Assembly (NCBI RefSeq): GCF_949628215.1
Contig: NC_134280.1
Coordinates: forward strand, 14,457,795 to 14,521,794
DNA from: Phalacrocorax aristotelis
Lineage: Eukaryota > Chordata > Aves > Suliformes > Phalacrocoracidae
Length of the DNA stretch: 64,000 nucleotides
Direction of reading: 5' to 3'
Numbering within the stretch: position 1 is the first letter of the stretch; every line of letters begins with the position of its first letter. A program made the translations under genes and the position numbers. This document shows, one piece after another, positions 1-14,639 of this stretch. The notes under the pieces are model-generated. The model was not told where the DNA came from and searched no databases. It was given only the letters and a program-made list of their open reading frames with translations.

Positions 1-3000
1 CAAGGTTACAGGCTCCTTTATAGCTAAGAGCACACAGGTCTAACCACCTGCATGAGTTAAGTCCATAAATCTGTCGTGTTGAATGTGCAGCCCACACTGC
101 CAAGTTTAACAACCTTAACTGAAAATTCATTCAAACTTACTCAGATCATAAGATATTTAGTGCAGATCAGAAAAGTCCCAAGACAAAAATACTCTGCATC
201 TCCTTGTTTGCATTTTCCCATCCATCCTGCCCATTTCCTGATCTCCAAGTTCTTCATTCTAATTACTTTTCCTCCGGCAAATTTTGATCAAGGTTTTCTT
301 CCACCACCAGTAGATGAGAAGAAATGGACACAAATTATCTTTAAAAAATACATAATGTATGTATGGATCTGCTGTGAACTTCTTTGCCTCCCTTCATTTT
401 TATTTTGTATCTGTATTTTCTTTTCAAGAAAGCAGAAGATCTACAAATACATACTTGTCTAAAAGCAAGTAGCTGACTATGTAGTTGATTTCAAATGGCT
501 TGATTCCTCTCCTCCAGACTGAGAGAAAGCCTTTAGGTCATATAATAGTATAGGACATATATCATACAAGCTGAGGCAGGCAGAAGGTCCCACCCAGTCT
601 TCCTGAACAATCCTCATTGTTATCACCTGCTCAGTACTGAGCTGCAACCAGCTCATTACCACCTCTGCCAAGAGCTAGGGAAGCAAAGGAACCACTGAAC
701 ACGGGTCCAATGAGAAGACGATTAGAGATACAAGTATCAACCAAGCTTCAGTGATACTGCAACCCACATCATTTTCATAACCTTCCATCTTAGATGCAGG
801 GAAGGGACTGAAGAACTTGCAGTCAGTCTTCAAGATTTACACACAGCAAGACTGAACTCCATCCTTTCCATATCCTGCTGTTAATGTTGAAAAAAATCCT
901 CCTAATTGATGACATCAGCAAAGACCCTAGTGCAGATGGAGTGAAGATGGCTTCTGAGGATCACATTGTGCCAGACACTCATAGCAAAGATCACATGTGC
1001 AGACAGACACACTCCCAAACTTCGCCTGATGCAAAAAGTGTCTGGGAATCTAGACAATTCACATCAGTTTCTGCAGATGTCTCACTTGTTATCTTAAACA
1101 AAACCATATCAAAAACCTTGGTGTGTTTAATTTGCAGTTGCCAGTTTCAGCTTTGTCACTCTCAGCAAGTTATGGCTACGCTGCCAGTGCTGTCTGCTTA
1201 ATTCAATCTACTACCAGTTCAGTACAAACTCACCCTTCTGTGTTTGCGAGAAATATGTAACATATGTAACATGAAAGTGCCTGTATGTCTATACTTCTCT
1301 GGCCTGCCTAGGGCTTTTACAGCTCTGAAGGATCAAAAATAATATTAACATCCAACTCCCCCATTCCAAGATTTTTTTATTATCTTTCTCAAATGTACAT
1401 TGCCACTCACCAGCTACTTTTCTGTTCTTCCTGGATATTGTGTCTCTCACCTACACGGTATTTCCATCTCAAAGGGACTTCGGCCCTCCAGTCACCTTTG
1501 ACTGTAAGCATTGCCAAGCATGCCAGGAAGCGTGGGTGGACCATGCACAGGTAATACTCAGTTCTGGAAAGGAAAGCATTAGCAATGCACACACAGCGAT
1601 GAATCAATTGTTCACCAAACTCCTTCTGGTGAAACCAAACAATACATTTGTAATTCACTACGTTATTTGCCTCTATTTTAAAAATACTATTGTAACATTA
1701 CATATAATAAGTGTGATGACAGAGGAGAGGGATATACCATTTGAAGTGTTTCAGAGAGATACCGTTTCTTTTTACGGATGGAACACAAATTGTTTAGTAT
1801 GTCTCTGCATCTGTTCCCAGAAAGATTTCCTCTGTTACTGGTAAACAAGGGGACAGACAAAGGGAAAAGGTGAAAGATTTTCAAGCTTCTTTTACATTTT
1901 CTGCAGAAGTTTAATTTAGAGTTCATTGAATTTTACTAGATCTAGCTATAAATAAATAAATAATCATTGCTTTAAAAGAGGGCTTTTGGAAGAATAACTG
2001 CTTAATCATACTGATCAAGCCAGACTGTTGTATTTACTCTCTATCACTGGATAGCTCATTCCCACCTTTGCTTTCAAATTTGATAGGTCATTTGCCTTCA
2101 TTTCCTAAACGGCTCTATAACAGAAGAGAGAATCCACAGAAATTTTCCTGTCTCTGCTAACTAGCCTGAAGACTCTCTCCCAATTACCATCTCATCTAAC
2201 CTTCCCACTGAACAATTCCCACCTGCTGCTCACAAAACACACCAGCTTCTACTTTTACACACCTGAAGCTATGAGAATCTTCTCCCAAGCTGCCAAGCCT
2301 GAATGCCAGGCAAAATTGTGTGGTTGTAATGATGCAATTACCTGTACCAATGGATGTCAGAGGGGAATGGTGAAAAGGTAGATCACCTTACACCTGGGGA
2401 GCATGGGTCCAAAACAGACTAGCCTTGCAGTGCCTATAATTTCACTGTCCATGGGATGATTGCTCAGGGTGGGTCATAGGCGAGTGCGGTGCTGCCAGCC
2501 CAGCTGACTCGGTCATCACTGCACAAGCCACCAGCCACCACAGTTGCCATTATGACCTGGGGACTCAGCAGAGATATCAAGGACTGAGCTACTCCTTGAT
2601 TTTACAGATGGTTCATTAACTGGGTGGAAGCACATGAGAGCATTTGGAGAGCAATAGGAAGAGGCAAGGGGCAGGAGAATTAGAATAAAGTTGTTTGGCA
2701 GCAGCTTCCAGATGAACTAAAAATCACACACAGCAAAAATAGCAAGGGTGCATTTGCCAGCTGAGAGTGGCCACGTGCCAAGTTTGAGGTCTTAAAAATT
2801 AACTGCTTTTGAACTACACAAGAACAACAACAACAAAGATCTCTTATTTAAGCTCAAAAGATTTTTCATGCCTATCTAAGCTACTAATGAGAAAAAAGGA
2901 GGAAAGAAAGAGACAATATCTTCAGGCTGAGGCTGAGAATCAGAAGAGTCAACCCCTAAGCAATATGTTTGATTAATATATTAATATTAGGGGCTTAATT

Positions 3001-5765
3001 ACACTAAACAAGAATGAAGCATCCATTTTAACTTCCCTGATAAATAATTCGTACACATATACACATACATACATACAGTAACCTAAAGAGCTCTCACATA
3101 TCCCTACTCAAACAACTGCTCAAAAGCAGCTTTTAGGCAGATCTTCTCAGGTCCAAAAATACCAAGTATCAATGAGAATATTCCCCCCAACAATTTGATA
3201 TCTGAAAACGCCCTTGGAAATCAACCCTCACAAAACTTCACATTTGCCAGTTTGCCTGTACTGCTTATTACATGTTTCTACTTAAAGCCAAAAAAATACC
3301 CATACAATATTCAATGCCTTGCTTCTGAAGGCTAAAGGGTTCAAAAGCTGAGACCTCTTTTCAGTGTAAGAACTTGCAGAGTCACACAGGAATTCCAAAC
3401 ACAGTGTAGAAAAGAGGAGCTGGGCTTTCTGCCCCACCCCCACCCCTTTTATTTTTCTTTTTTTTAAAAAAGCTACACATTATTTCTGTATATCTTTATA
3501 TCATAAGATCACCACATTATGTATATATATTCACCCTTCAGAAGACTAAACTTCAGATAATGGATATTATAAATGCTCAATTTGAGGCAGCAGCATGGCT
3601 TGAAATATGGAAAACTACTGAAAATTTTCATCATGATATTTTCTTCCTCTATACTCACACACACATACATATTCATGTATCTATTATATATAAATAAAAA
3701 AATTTAACATCTTGAATTGCTGACCCAATAGGAGAATTACTAGCAGCTTCTCTTATAAAGGACACTGAAGAGCCCTTTCCGTTTCTACTTTCAGTAAATT
3801 TTTCAAGCATTCAAGACAACATTTTGGATGCTCAGCTGTGATTACTTTGCTAAAATGTAATGCTACATACATTAACGAGTTTAATTCTTGGAATGCAAAA
3901 ATGGTTTCTCTTTCTTTTTAGCCATAATTTGACAGTGAGAATTGTGAATTTACCTCCCTGCCAAAATAAGTTTACCTCCTAACCAAATGGGACATTTCTT
4001 CCACAGAAAACTATGAATGACTAAACTATGAAAAATGAAAGTTGGCAGGTAGCCTTTCTGAATTTACGTGCTTCCTGACCCTGCCAGAGAGAGTTAAGCT
4101 GGGTCAATATGCAAGTGGGAGAGGAAGGAAAGGATGGGGTGCTTCCAGAAGTGCAGCCTCCTTTCCCTGCAGCCAGCAGCAAAGCAGCGCTCCTGCAACA
4201 CGTTTTTGAAGATCACTGTGTTGGAGCTGTTTGTGAGAGTCAAATATTTCATTTTTCACTTTCATGAGCCCAGAGATGCAAGCGCGGATGCCCAAGCCAG
4301 CTTCCACTCTGCCTGGATTTCTCTAGCACATAGTCGATATTCCACTCAAAAATGATGTGCATGTTGCAACTGCACGACCTACCCCAGCACTGGCTGCATT
4401 TCAAAACTAAGCAACAGGAGCCATCTCAAAAACCCGGTAACGTGAAGCTTCAGCAGTCCTTGACAGCTTCTGCTTTTGGACAGCTTTTGAATGCAGGGCT
4501 CCTGGTCATGCTCTAGAGAAGCAAATGGATGAACTCTGGAAGTAAAACCCTTCCTTTCCTCTAACCTCCTCCCCTTGTTACAGCATGCTCAGGGTGTCTT
4601 CTCCCTTACTTTTTGAATTCGTATTTCTATCCCTTAAATATGTACTTCACAAACACACACTGCTTTTGAGCACATCCCTGCCTCCCCCAGCTCTGACACC
4701 CACTTCATCACAAGCATGACACAGAAGTTTAAGGCAAGAGTACACGGGTGCGGTGGGGACAAGAGCCACACCCTGAATCTGGCAAGCAGGATGGAGACCT
4801 GTTCCTGTGATCCTTTTTCTCTAACTGTGAAGGGCTTAATCCCAGAAAGCTTTCAGAGCCTTTCAGAAATGGCACTCAGAAGCCAAGGGAACATTTTCAT
4901 CTCCCACATAATTGACTTGACCCATGCTGTCCACAGTCACAGACTTTGTCAGCTGATTTTGTTGTCTTTTTTAATTACATATTTGCTGTGGAAAAGGAAA
5001 ACAAAACTTTTTTCTCACACATCTCTGGTTCTATCACATCAGAGCATTTCTCTCTTACCTTGTGCTTACACCTATGCTGCAAGCTATACATTCAGAAAAC
5101 TGTTTTGTTCAGGGTTGCACCTCCTTGAAAGCTCAGTATCTCCTGACAGCATAAACATCTACTGAAATTAATGAGATGGTTTGGAAATAGCCTGTGAGAA
5201 AGCTAAAGTCTCACCAATTAAAACTTGCTGAACTGGGACTGTGGTGAGTTATGACCAATGAGGAAGCTGCCACTACTTGCAATGACACCTTTTTTATTCA
5301 TGTAAATGCATACGTTTGAACCATAGGTTTTATTACCAGGAGCAATTGCATAAGCAGATTATTTCAGTGTTATTCACTGCCTCAAATGAAACTACCTAAA
5401 GAAGTGACAAATCTTTTCCAGCAGGTCATCATCTAGAGAAACACCATACCCTCATCATATAACAAAATGTGTGTTAGGGGAGAAGAATTAAGTAACAGGA
5501 GGAGATCATTTATAGTAAAGGATTATAATCTTTACTCCACTATTCTCTCAAAGAGTGTTTCCATGTATCTACTAGCCATGGACCTCAAAACAGTCTAGTA
5601 AATTGAAGGTCAACATCTCCAAGGCTTAGCCACTTCAGACAGAAGTTTAACCTAAAAAGCACCAACACACTTGTTTTGTCTTTACCAAGTCCTTGGAAAG
5701 TCATCCTTGTTACAACCACTACCTGGAACAACTCTGATTGAACACTGCTGTTGAGCTGTGGAGTG
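1..5765. other. Intergenic; no gene seen
   Basis: Mostly AT-rich unique sequence. Open frames are short (up to 149 codons, 4716-5165) and without domains, signal peptides or codon pattern. Short TA/CA-rich simple stretches occur at about 3050-3080 and 3655-3700. No repeat family recognised. Confidence 0.7.
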
Positions 5766-6330
5766 TGGCCCACAGGTCGAGGGAGGTTATTCCTCCCCCT
5801 CTACTCCACCCTAGTGAGATCACATCTGGAGTACTGTGTCCAGTTCTGGGCTCCCCCGTTCAAGATGACAGGGAACTGCTGGAGACAGTTCAGCGGAGAG
5901 CTACCAAGATGATCAGGGGACTGGAGCATCTCCCTTATGAGGAAAGGCTGAGACACCTGGGTTTGTTCAGCCTGGAGAAGAGAAGAGTGAGAGGAGATCT
6001 CATCAATGCTTATAGATATCTAAAGGGTGGGTGTCAGGACGATGGGACTAGGCTCTTTTCAGTGGTGCCCAATGACAGGACATGGGGCAATGGGCACAAG
6101 CTGGAACACAGGAAGTTCCACCTCAATATGAGGAAAAACTTCTTTACTGTGATGGTGACAGAGCAGTGGAACAGGCTGCCCAGGGAGGGTGTGGAGTCCC
6201 CTTCTCTGGAAATATTCCAAACCCACCTGGACACGTTCCTGTGCCCCCTGCTCTGGGTGTGCCTGCTCAAGCAGAGGGGCTGGATGAGATAGTCTCCAGA
6301 GGTCCCTTCCAACCCCTACCATTCTGAGAG
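5766..6330 (+). mobile_element. CR1 LINE, 5'-truncated 3' fragment
   Basis: This is the terminal part of a chicken-repeat-1 (CR1) LINE in sense orientation. Translation gives the conserved end of the reverse-transcriptase [40 protein letters not shown], then [14 protein letters not shown] and the [10 protein letters not shown]...QWNRLP block. One frame is open to a TAG near 6290; the usual [15 protein letters not shown] end is in another frame, so at least one frameshift exists. The 3' end shows the family's GGTCCCTTCCAACCCCTACCATTCTG terminus region. About 90% of a full element is missing at the 5' side, as is normal for CR1. It is not capable of transposition. Confidence 0.95.
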
Positions 6331-8947
6331 CTGAACTTGGGACAAATTTCCCCATATTTCCCCACCAACTCCATTCCTGAGTAGCATGAGAGAGATATAC
6401 ATATATCAACTTAAGCTCAGTTTGCCGGAACGGTGACTCTTGCCTCCTCTGTGGCTCCTAGAGTTGTTTTGTGAGATAAGAAATTTGGAGGGTTTTCCCC
6501 TTCCCCACAGCCACTTTCCACTCAAATATTCTAAGGATACCTACCACGGATGGCTAATCCTCTGTCCCAAAAAGTGACATATAGCAAGTAGCATTACCCA
6601 GATGAGGGGACAAGAGGGACCACAGCAAAACACTACCATACAACTTCCTGAACACCCTGGATGGCAGCAGGGCAATCCCAGAGGCTGCCACTATTTTAAA
6701 CATTCCAGCAACCACCTGATGAAGAAGTGTTCACATCTAGAGTACGTAGCTGACCTCTGCCACCACCTAAATGCAATTGTCCAAGCATTAACTCTATGAC
6801 TACTTCCACTTCTGCTGTAAGGAAAGGAAACTAATGCACATGTTTACAGGTATGGTAGGAGTTTTCTGGTATATCCTCAAGTTGTTCAATCTTCTTTTTC
6901 AATACTTCTTTCTCTTATCTTAACCATGCAACATCCATTAGTTGGAGAGTGTTTTGTTGCTAGAGTGAAACACACAACTCTGTCCATGGCGAGTTGTCCA
7001 CAATCACATTTGTGGTTCTCTTCAAAATCACTCAGCAAATTCTTTACACGAAAAATTATCGTGCCTGTAGGCAGCTTGTGTGCAGATTGTTCGGCAACTG
7101 ATACTTAAGTCTTGTTGGTCAGTTTGAGCAGACCCATTTTTGCCTTTTTTTTTTGAGAAATGTTTCTCAAAAACAGATTAAAGGAGAATCATGCATATTC
7201 ACAAGTTCACAGTTTGTTCATAATGAATATTTTATAAAAAAAAAAATCCACTTCAACCATTCATCGAAAGTTTATGTTAAAATGAGCCCTTCTTTGAAGG
7301 AACAGACAAGGGCATTTTCCAAGAGCAGGTGAGAATTGAAGCAGCAGGTCAATTATATGGCAGAGGTAAATTTATTCTGAAAACCACAGGAAGCTAAACT
7401 TCCAGAGGAACTTCAGTTTTCTCTGAACTACCTCATTTTATTTGCTATCAGCTTGCAGCTACAAGGTTAGACCAAAGAGATGCAGTCAGATTTTGAAATT
7501 GCTTTGAAAGCTTGTTTTATTTTTGTAACTCCACTTTTCATCTCAATTCCCACCTCAAATATGTAAGTGTTCTTCTATGCATTCCCCTTATTCTCTTCAT
7601 TCCATTTCTATAAAGAAGGTATTCCTGTTGTGGATGAAATTATAATCCTACATGATCATTCATGTAGAGTATGCACATATAAAAAAAATATGATGTTGTT
7701 CATTTATCAGCAGTTAGTTAAGTCTGTAAAATATGAGGCAATCCCTTAAGGCTCCAGGAAAGTTCTGCTGTGCTCTGATATAGCAACATAATGTTTTTGT
7801 TGTATCCTGGTAGACAGGGAAGATGTTTCATTGACAGCAAAAGGCTCGTAGTGGTTACACCTTTCAGCCGAAGGCTGATCAGAATGGAGTATCTGCTCTT
7901 ATCTGGAATCATCAGTTGTAAAGATTTCAAGTATACATGTAATTTTTATGCAAGTTGAGCCTTAGCTTGTAGCTATTTTAGCATTGAAAAAACATCTTCT
8001 TAAGTGGATTATTTGCAAGGTGGCAGCTGATCAGAAAGCTAGATGCATCCTACCAAACAGAAACAAAAACAAAAACCAACACAAAACAGAACAAAAAAAC
8101 CACACCACAAAACACCACAAAAACCATGGGCAAATAATTCCCACTGAAGGTCAGCTTTCTGACCATGAGACACCCCACTGCAGTACAATTCCTATTGCAT
8201 AAGTCAGTTTTAAGAAGACTGCCTTGCTGTTGTCAGGGGATGTGCGACAGATTCACATTTTCTATGCTTGACAGCCAGAGTACTTGTCACTTAGTTCCAT
8301 CTGGTAGAGAGATAACATTTCATTAATGTTCATGCTTAACCTTACAGCTCAGAGCTTTGACTCTGTAAAGTCCTGAGCATCTCTGAAAAGGTGCTGAACA
8401 CTCAGCACCCAACTAATTCGGCACAACTCAGCTGCCTACAGGATCAAACCCTGACTTTCCTTGGGAAAGATACGGTATTTCCTCCCCCTGGCTTACTGCT
8501 GGATTCTTTCCATTTTAAAACCCTCTCACAGAATAAACTTAAAATCCATTGTAATTGGCCAGGTTGCCATTTTCAATACAGATGGCGCAAAAAAACTTTA
8601 CAATAATACAACTTGCTGAGCTGACTGGACAGGAGATGTCAGTGGATATGAAACAAATGCTTACAGGTCTCTCGGGCACCAAGTTACATATTTCTGTGGC
8701 TTCAGCAAATCAAAACCTTCAGTCCTGTCACCGCATTTAGTATGGATTGTCCTAGGCCTGGACATTTGGAAACAAATTAAGAAAACAGAGCCAGGCTTCC
8801 CCAGTTCCCTTCCTTCTCTGCCATGGGCTTTGGCTCTGCATCCATGCACAAACCCCAGGTTTTCACAGGAGACCTGACATGGGACCAGCTGATCCACCCA
8901 CGTACAAGCTATCCCCTGAACAGGCTTCCCTCACAGGAATATGGTCT
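6331..8947. other. Intergenic; nothing recognised
   Basis: Between the CR1 and the MIR-like element. Frames are at most 72 codons. An A/C-rich low-complexity stretch (CAAAAAC type) lies at about 8057-8125. Confidence 0.7.
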
Positions 8948-9112
8948 GATCCTGACCCTGGTCAAGTCACTTAACCTCTGCTAATCCACCTGTGAAATGG
9001 AACTAATGAAATACAGGGGTATTGTCAGGCTTAATTATTTAATACTCTTTCAGGTACGTCAAGATTCTTGTGGGAGAGAGTGTACAGCTGCACAGCATTA
9101 TTATTTTATTAA
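8948..9112 (+). mobile_element. MIR/CORE-SINE-like ancient SINE
   Basis: The sequence follows the MIR pattern from the core onward: GTCAAGTCACTTAACCTCTG, then CACCTGTGAAATGGAACTAATG, a TTGTCAGGCTTAATTA block, a degenerate AAGATTCTTG, and a terminal CATTATTATTTTATT. Old amniote SINE (MIR or MIR1_Amn type); the subfamily cannot be fixed by eye. Confidence 0.8.
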
Positions 9113-12100
9113 ATGAAGTACCTATCAGTATTTCACCCTCAGTAGAATGAGTGCTGAGACTCAGTTGCCTCTTCACATTAGTTGTACGCATTGATGAACA
9201 AAAATGCATTAAGAAGTGGTGCCGAGGGAAATGAACTTATGCTTCACCCAGCACTTCTGCAAAATGATGTCACTGAATCTTTGAAATGAAGCTTATTTGA
9301 GTTTCTGGGGAGGGGGTTGCAGTTAACCATGAATTTGGGAGGACAGCCTGGGTAGGAGAGGCTCACTCTTTCCTGTAAGAAAACATGGATGAGCAGGGAA
9401 GGTTTTCTGGTAGTGCATTGGCTCTGCTCAGGTTTTCCAGTCTGATAGTGGTCCAAATATGCTCCTGTTCCATTAAAAGGAAAGATACACACAGTCTAAA
9501 ACTCAAACATCATTAATGCACAGCATCTGAGAAAACAAAGACTTCTTGGACAATAAGTTACCCAAATTACAGCCACACATGCTGCAGGGGGAAGGACAGA
9601 TGGTACAAGAACTGGAGATACAAGAAACAGATTTGTGACCACAAGGAAAAAGAATCAGGAGACATTTCTACCCAGCTAGAAATATCCAATATTTAGCGAA
9701 GCAAATACCAAGGAATCCTTCTTAGGGAGAACAGAAAAGAAAGATTGAGAGGTCAGAGAAAAAAAAAAAAGTATCCTTATGATAGGAATTAAGCAGCTAT
9801 GAAAGGAGGCCTTTCAGCTTTCCTAAAAGGACAGGTAATCCCCAAGGACTCCACAGTAGAAAACACGGAAAGAAAATTCAGTGAGGTGCACAAAGACAAC
9901 AGGCTGGTATGCTCCCTCCCTGAAACACAACCGTGAGACAGAGGCAAAACTGAGTGGGAGGATGAAGTCACCTGGCAAGTCTCCACTGGTGATGATACCT
10001 TTGGAATAAGTGACACAGCATCCCGTTGTACTACACAGCTTATATAAGACTTCAGGGAAATGTAAAAGCCCAGGTGGGGGAATATTAGTCCATGTTTGGT
10101 TTAGACCACCAAATCACATCAGGGAGCAGGATGATTTAATCCTTGAACACTTGTTTAATGTGAAGAAATAAGAACTGCATTACACATGACTCTGGTTTGC
10201 TGGAAGCCCCCACTGTTTGTAATAAGACTTTTCTAGAAATTAAAGATCATTTTTAACATAACACTTGTGCATGAGAACCTCTACACGAGGAGCCTCTTTT
10301 TTGTATTTACTATGTTTTTGAGGGTTCAAAATAAACTAGTTACCAAACTGCATATCGGCAGTCACCAAAAGGATTGGTTTTGACCCAAACTCATTCAGCA
10401 TTGGTGCAGGCGGCTCCACAGCCAGTGGTACTAATAAAGTTTTGCTTCAAAAGACAAGGATAATGCTGAGTGGGAAGAAAGAGCTAGATGCAAAAGTATG
10501 AAGGAAAATTTGAGGCTTTTTATGAGGAGCCAATTAAGAGATCATAAAGCCAATGCTTCTTCCTAAAAACAAGACAAAACTATTTCTGCTGTTTCTACAG
10601 TGTTGCTAACAATTTTACCATCTCCCTGTGGTAACCATCCTACAATGTTCCTACAGTTTGTTCTCATGTATTTAAACTACGCAGATTAAGTGCTTTCCAT
10701 TAACAATTAAGATTTCCGTTTTTTTCTATTAGCAGCGAAAAATATTTATCATTAAAAACCAGTACACAAAGTTTGCTAGTGAGTAGGTCCACACAACCTG
10801 TAACTAAAAGCACTAAAGATAGCTACCTGAAAAATATGCATCTTCCTAATGTTCTTTTGTTATTATTTTTTAAAGATTGAACATCAGACTGGTTCCAGAA
10901 GATCCCAAAGATACGGATAGTAAGTATACAAAGAGACAAATATGCAAGTAGGGTAACTAGTGAAACTGTAGAATATTCAGAGTAACATGGGCTGAGTGAA
11001 GACAAACAAAAGAGCCCTATAAACCTGAGAGGGGTTCAGCAAATAAAAAAATTCAAGTTATGGTTTGAACCAACACCTGTCAATATGATTTGATTGAAAA
11101 CAATTATATATAATCATACAAATACAAAAATTTCCCTATACATACGTATGTGTGTATATATATAAAGTATATTAATTCTTTGCAGAGGCGACAAGATCAA
11201 TATAGCTACTTGCAGTGAAGTATGGTTTTTACAGCATTTGGTCCAATACAACATTTTGACATTAGAAAGTTGTAGCAGCATAACTATCAGCAACACACAT
11301 TTCCCAGCTAAGGTATAATTAGCTCTGGTACAGAAAGCAATCACAGAAGGGAGGTCTGAACAGTTTTCTGCACCTGAATGCACATCCAGCACTGAAATTT
11401 TCACTGATGTAAAATTATGATGTACAAAATAAAACATCATAAAACGTGTGAGAACCCCCGTAGAACTGAGAGTAAATAACAGTAAATGCAGGACTGTTGT
11501 ATAAAATAAGTCACATCAGTTCCTAACCTGGACTCATTCAAACAGTGCGTTTCAGTACAGGTATGAAAACTATTTGAACAGGAACTCTCATAGAATAGGA
11601 AAACAGGTGCTTCCACAGCTCTAAAAGCTGATGTTAGGGAAGTCACCCTTAAGCAAACTGTGTTATTGTTTTTAGGTTGGGGGGGGGGGGGGCGCTTTTG
11701 CCTCTGTAATATTATAATATTATGTTATGTCAATTTACAACACATAGACAAGAAGGGAATTGAGACAGGATCAGATTTTCAGATGGTGTCAGCATAACAC
11801 TGCTATACCAGCTGAAGACACAGCCCTTAACTTCTGTAAAGGCCTTTGAGCCACTTGGACAGAAAATACCATACAAATGCAAAGTGAGTTATCCTTGCAT
11901 ATTGGTGATGAATCACTGCCTTGTTCCTCTTAAGAACAAAGGTAAACAAAGCAAAGGACATGAGTCAATACAAAGGCAAGATAAAACACATGCAGAAAGA
12001 GTTATGTCCCATTAAAATAAATGATTATTTTCCTCCTTCCTCTTTCTCTTATACCCGAGCAAAGTTTTTCCCTCATCCCAAAAGTCTGCAGTACTGGTGT

Positions 12101-14534
12101 TGATCTCACTTGCAGTGGTAGGGAAGTCTGATGAAATCACGCACTTAGACACATTTTTGCACAAGACAGCGAAAAAAAATTAGTCCTCAGTTATTTGCTT
12201 GGTTGTTCCTTTCAGCACATCTAGAATGCCATAAGTGAAGAAACATTTTCAAGCTTTATCAAGTATAATCTGACAACCCCCTCTGGTAAAACCACAGATA
12301 TAAATAAGCATATTCTTCACACCCATTAGTCTGCTACTTCTGACAACACAGTGATGACCTACGGGCTAAGAGATCTGACACATCCTTTTTCCTTGAGCCA
12401 TCTCAAGGTTTTCACTAGCCCAGAAGTTGTACTTTCCTTCCCTTTTATCCATATCCAACCTCTACTTTGAGGAAACACTGTAACATTGGGTATTCTGAAG
12501 GCCACCCTAGTCCATAAGTAATGTTTTCTCATTTACCGAATTGTTTTTGCCAATAAAAAAAGTATTAAACCAACTCCCAAATATTGATAATACACACACA
12601 CCCCCCCCCAAGTAATACTTCTCCAAGATAGGAAAGAATCAATTCCTTAGCTGTATATCAAGGTTAAGTTGCATAGTTATACATACAGTGTTAAAGGAGG
12701 CCAGGAATCAAGCTGAAGCATAAGCACCCCAATTGTCCACTGTACTCTGCTGCTAGTTCAGTCTGTTTTAGGCCGACTCCTCTCCTTCCAAGACAAGCCT
12801 GAAAAGAGGAGACCGGTCCTAGAGCCAGAGAGGATCAGGCAGTGCTACTGTAACGGTACAGCCAGGAAGACAGCAACCAACCCAAATCCATACAGGAACC
12901 CAGCAGAAAGGTCAGCCACTAAGAACAAGAACCAGAAGTTCAAACATTTTCTTTTTCATTAAGTTAAATAATACAAAGAACTGGGGAAGGGGGAAGGGAA
13001 GGTCAATTAAATCTGTCCGCTGCTACCAGTCTAGTCATACTATTCCCTTTTTGGATTGCCTGGATCACTGCCTATGAAAGCAGTCCTAAACCCAAAGATT
13101 TCATGACTTTAATATAAATTATCAAATCTTGCAGCTTAAGTGTGCATTGCTCCATTATTCCTCTGTGCTCAAAAAGTTTAAGCCATTCACTCAGAAAGAA
13201 AAAGAGTGCAGACTGACTTCAGCAGCCAGTCAAGCACATCGTGAACAAATTCCAGCTAGTTACAGAGCAGAGGCCTCATGAGCAACTTGTCGGCTGAAAA
13301 TTGTTCAGAAGCAATTTGGCAAACACAAGTTGCAGATAGAAGTGAGGAACGGATTATGAAGGATTTAGAAGTGAAAAAAAACCAAAGCTAGATTTTGCCA
13401 TAAATTATTTGATCATCTTTAGCAATGTGAAAAGATTTATCCATTTTGATGTCTGTTTATTCTTCTATTGTTCTAGAAAAGACATCTACGTGTTGCTACA
13501 TGGTATTCAGTAACGGCATTAGCCCCGTCTTAATGCATGTTTTTCAGCAAAACTGTACCTTAATTAAGTTATATTATCTAATCCCAACAGCTGATGAATT
13601 ATCTGACATATTTTATACCCTCTGGTGTTGAATCTGACAGTGCAGGATCTATTACCCTACAAACACCTGAACTCATATTTAAATTTTCCATTGTCCTGAA
13701 AACAAGTTCCCTGCATTTATTGCTTGGAACTCCATGGAAAATGGTAACTTGAAGCAGTGCTTATTTTGGGACAGGAACCACCAGAAAAGGAGAGCGTACA
13801 GCCCAGCATGCACTAGCCCAGCATGCACTAGCCCATACACATCCCAGTGGCAGTAAAACAGTCAGTAAAAAAAAACAGCTTTCTGCATGTATGCAAGAGT
13901 TTGAAACTATTTTTCCCTTTATGGCTACATGAGCAACAGAACATATATTCCTGTTGAACCAGTAGTTGAGTTTTGACCTATGTAGGTCCAGGGCTGAAGA
14001 TGTACAAGCTGCTCTATGTGACACTCTCTTCTGGCCAGTACTAAACTTGCCCTACTTGGAAAACTCTCCTTCTGTGGAGCAAATAGTTATCTGCAATATC
14101 TGAAGTGCCCAGGTACTAGTGAGAGGAGAGCTGGGGGGAAGGAGGTGCAGTCTATGTGGCTGCCACTACAAATGGATCTTGAAGTGTACAGATAGCGTAT
14201 CTTTCCTTCTCCCAACAGGCTGTAAGACTTTTGTGATAACTATAAGACTGCTTGCGATAACACATTTTCACAGACTAGTTTAACCCCTCAAGGAGGTACT
14301 TAATGAAGTAGAATAATACAATAACTGGTCTTCTGCTGGAATTTCAGCCTCTGGATGCTGATAGAAAGCCTTGTTTCTAATAGCCCCTTGACTTCGGCAG
14401 GATTTCTAAAAGGATCGAAAAGAAAGAAAAGCACAAACCCAAATGCATACCCAGATCCTGGCTTAGCTGTGTTTACTCTGGACATCTCTCTTATCAACTG
14501 TGAGTTACCACAGGAGCCAAGTATATTGCATTAC
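9113..14534. other. Intergenic; simple repeats only
   Basis: AT-rich unique DNA with a G run at 11679-11692, an AC/C run at 12591-12609, a TA-rich patch at about 11150-11165 and the 13.80 kb tandem duplication. No frame over 108 codons and no gene signal. Confidence 0.7.
13801..13834. repeat. 15-bp tandem duplication
   Basis: The unit GCCCAGCATGCACTA occurs twice in direct tandem (13801-13815, 13816-13830), with the start of a third copy (GCCCA). Confidence 0.95.
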
Positions 14535-14615
14535 CAGCCCCGCTTTACAGCGGTAAAGCTTAAGCACAGAGCAGTTAATGGATTTGCCCACAGTCCCACA
14601 TGTGACCCGACCCAC
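14535..14615 (-). mobile_element. MIR-like core remnant (reverse orientation)
   Basis: CCCCGCTTTACAGCGGTAAAGC, TTAAGCACAGAGCAGTTAATG and GATTTGCCCACAGTCCCACA resemble a reversed MIR core. It is short and diverged, and abuts the L2-like stretch that follows. Confidence 0.5.
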
Positions 14616-14639
14616 CCCCTAGCGAGTCCTGCAGCACTG

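Noticed and set aside
5738..6292. Possible host gene of 184 codons
   Set aside because: Sequence is the C-terminal end of the CR1 reverse-transcriptase ORF, truncated and frame-damaged.
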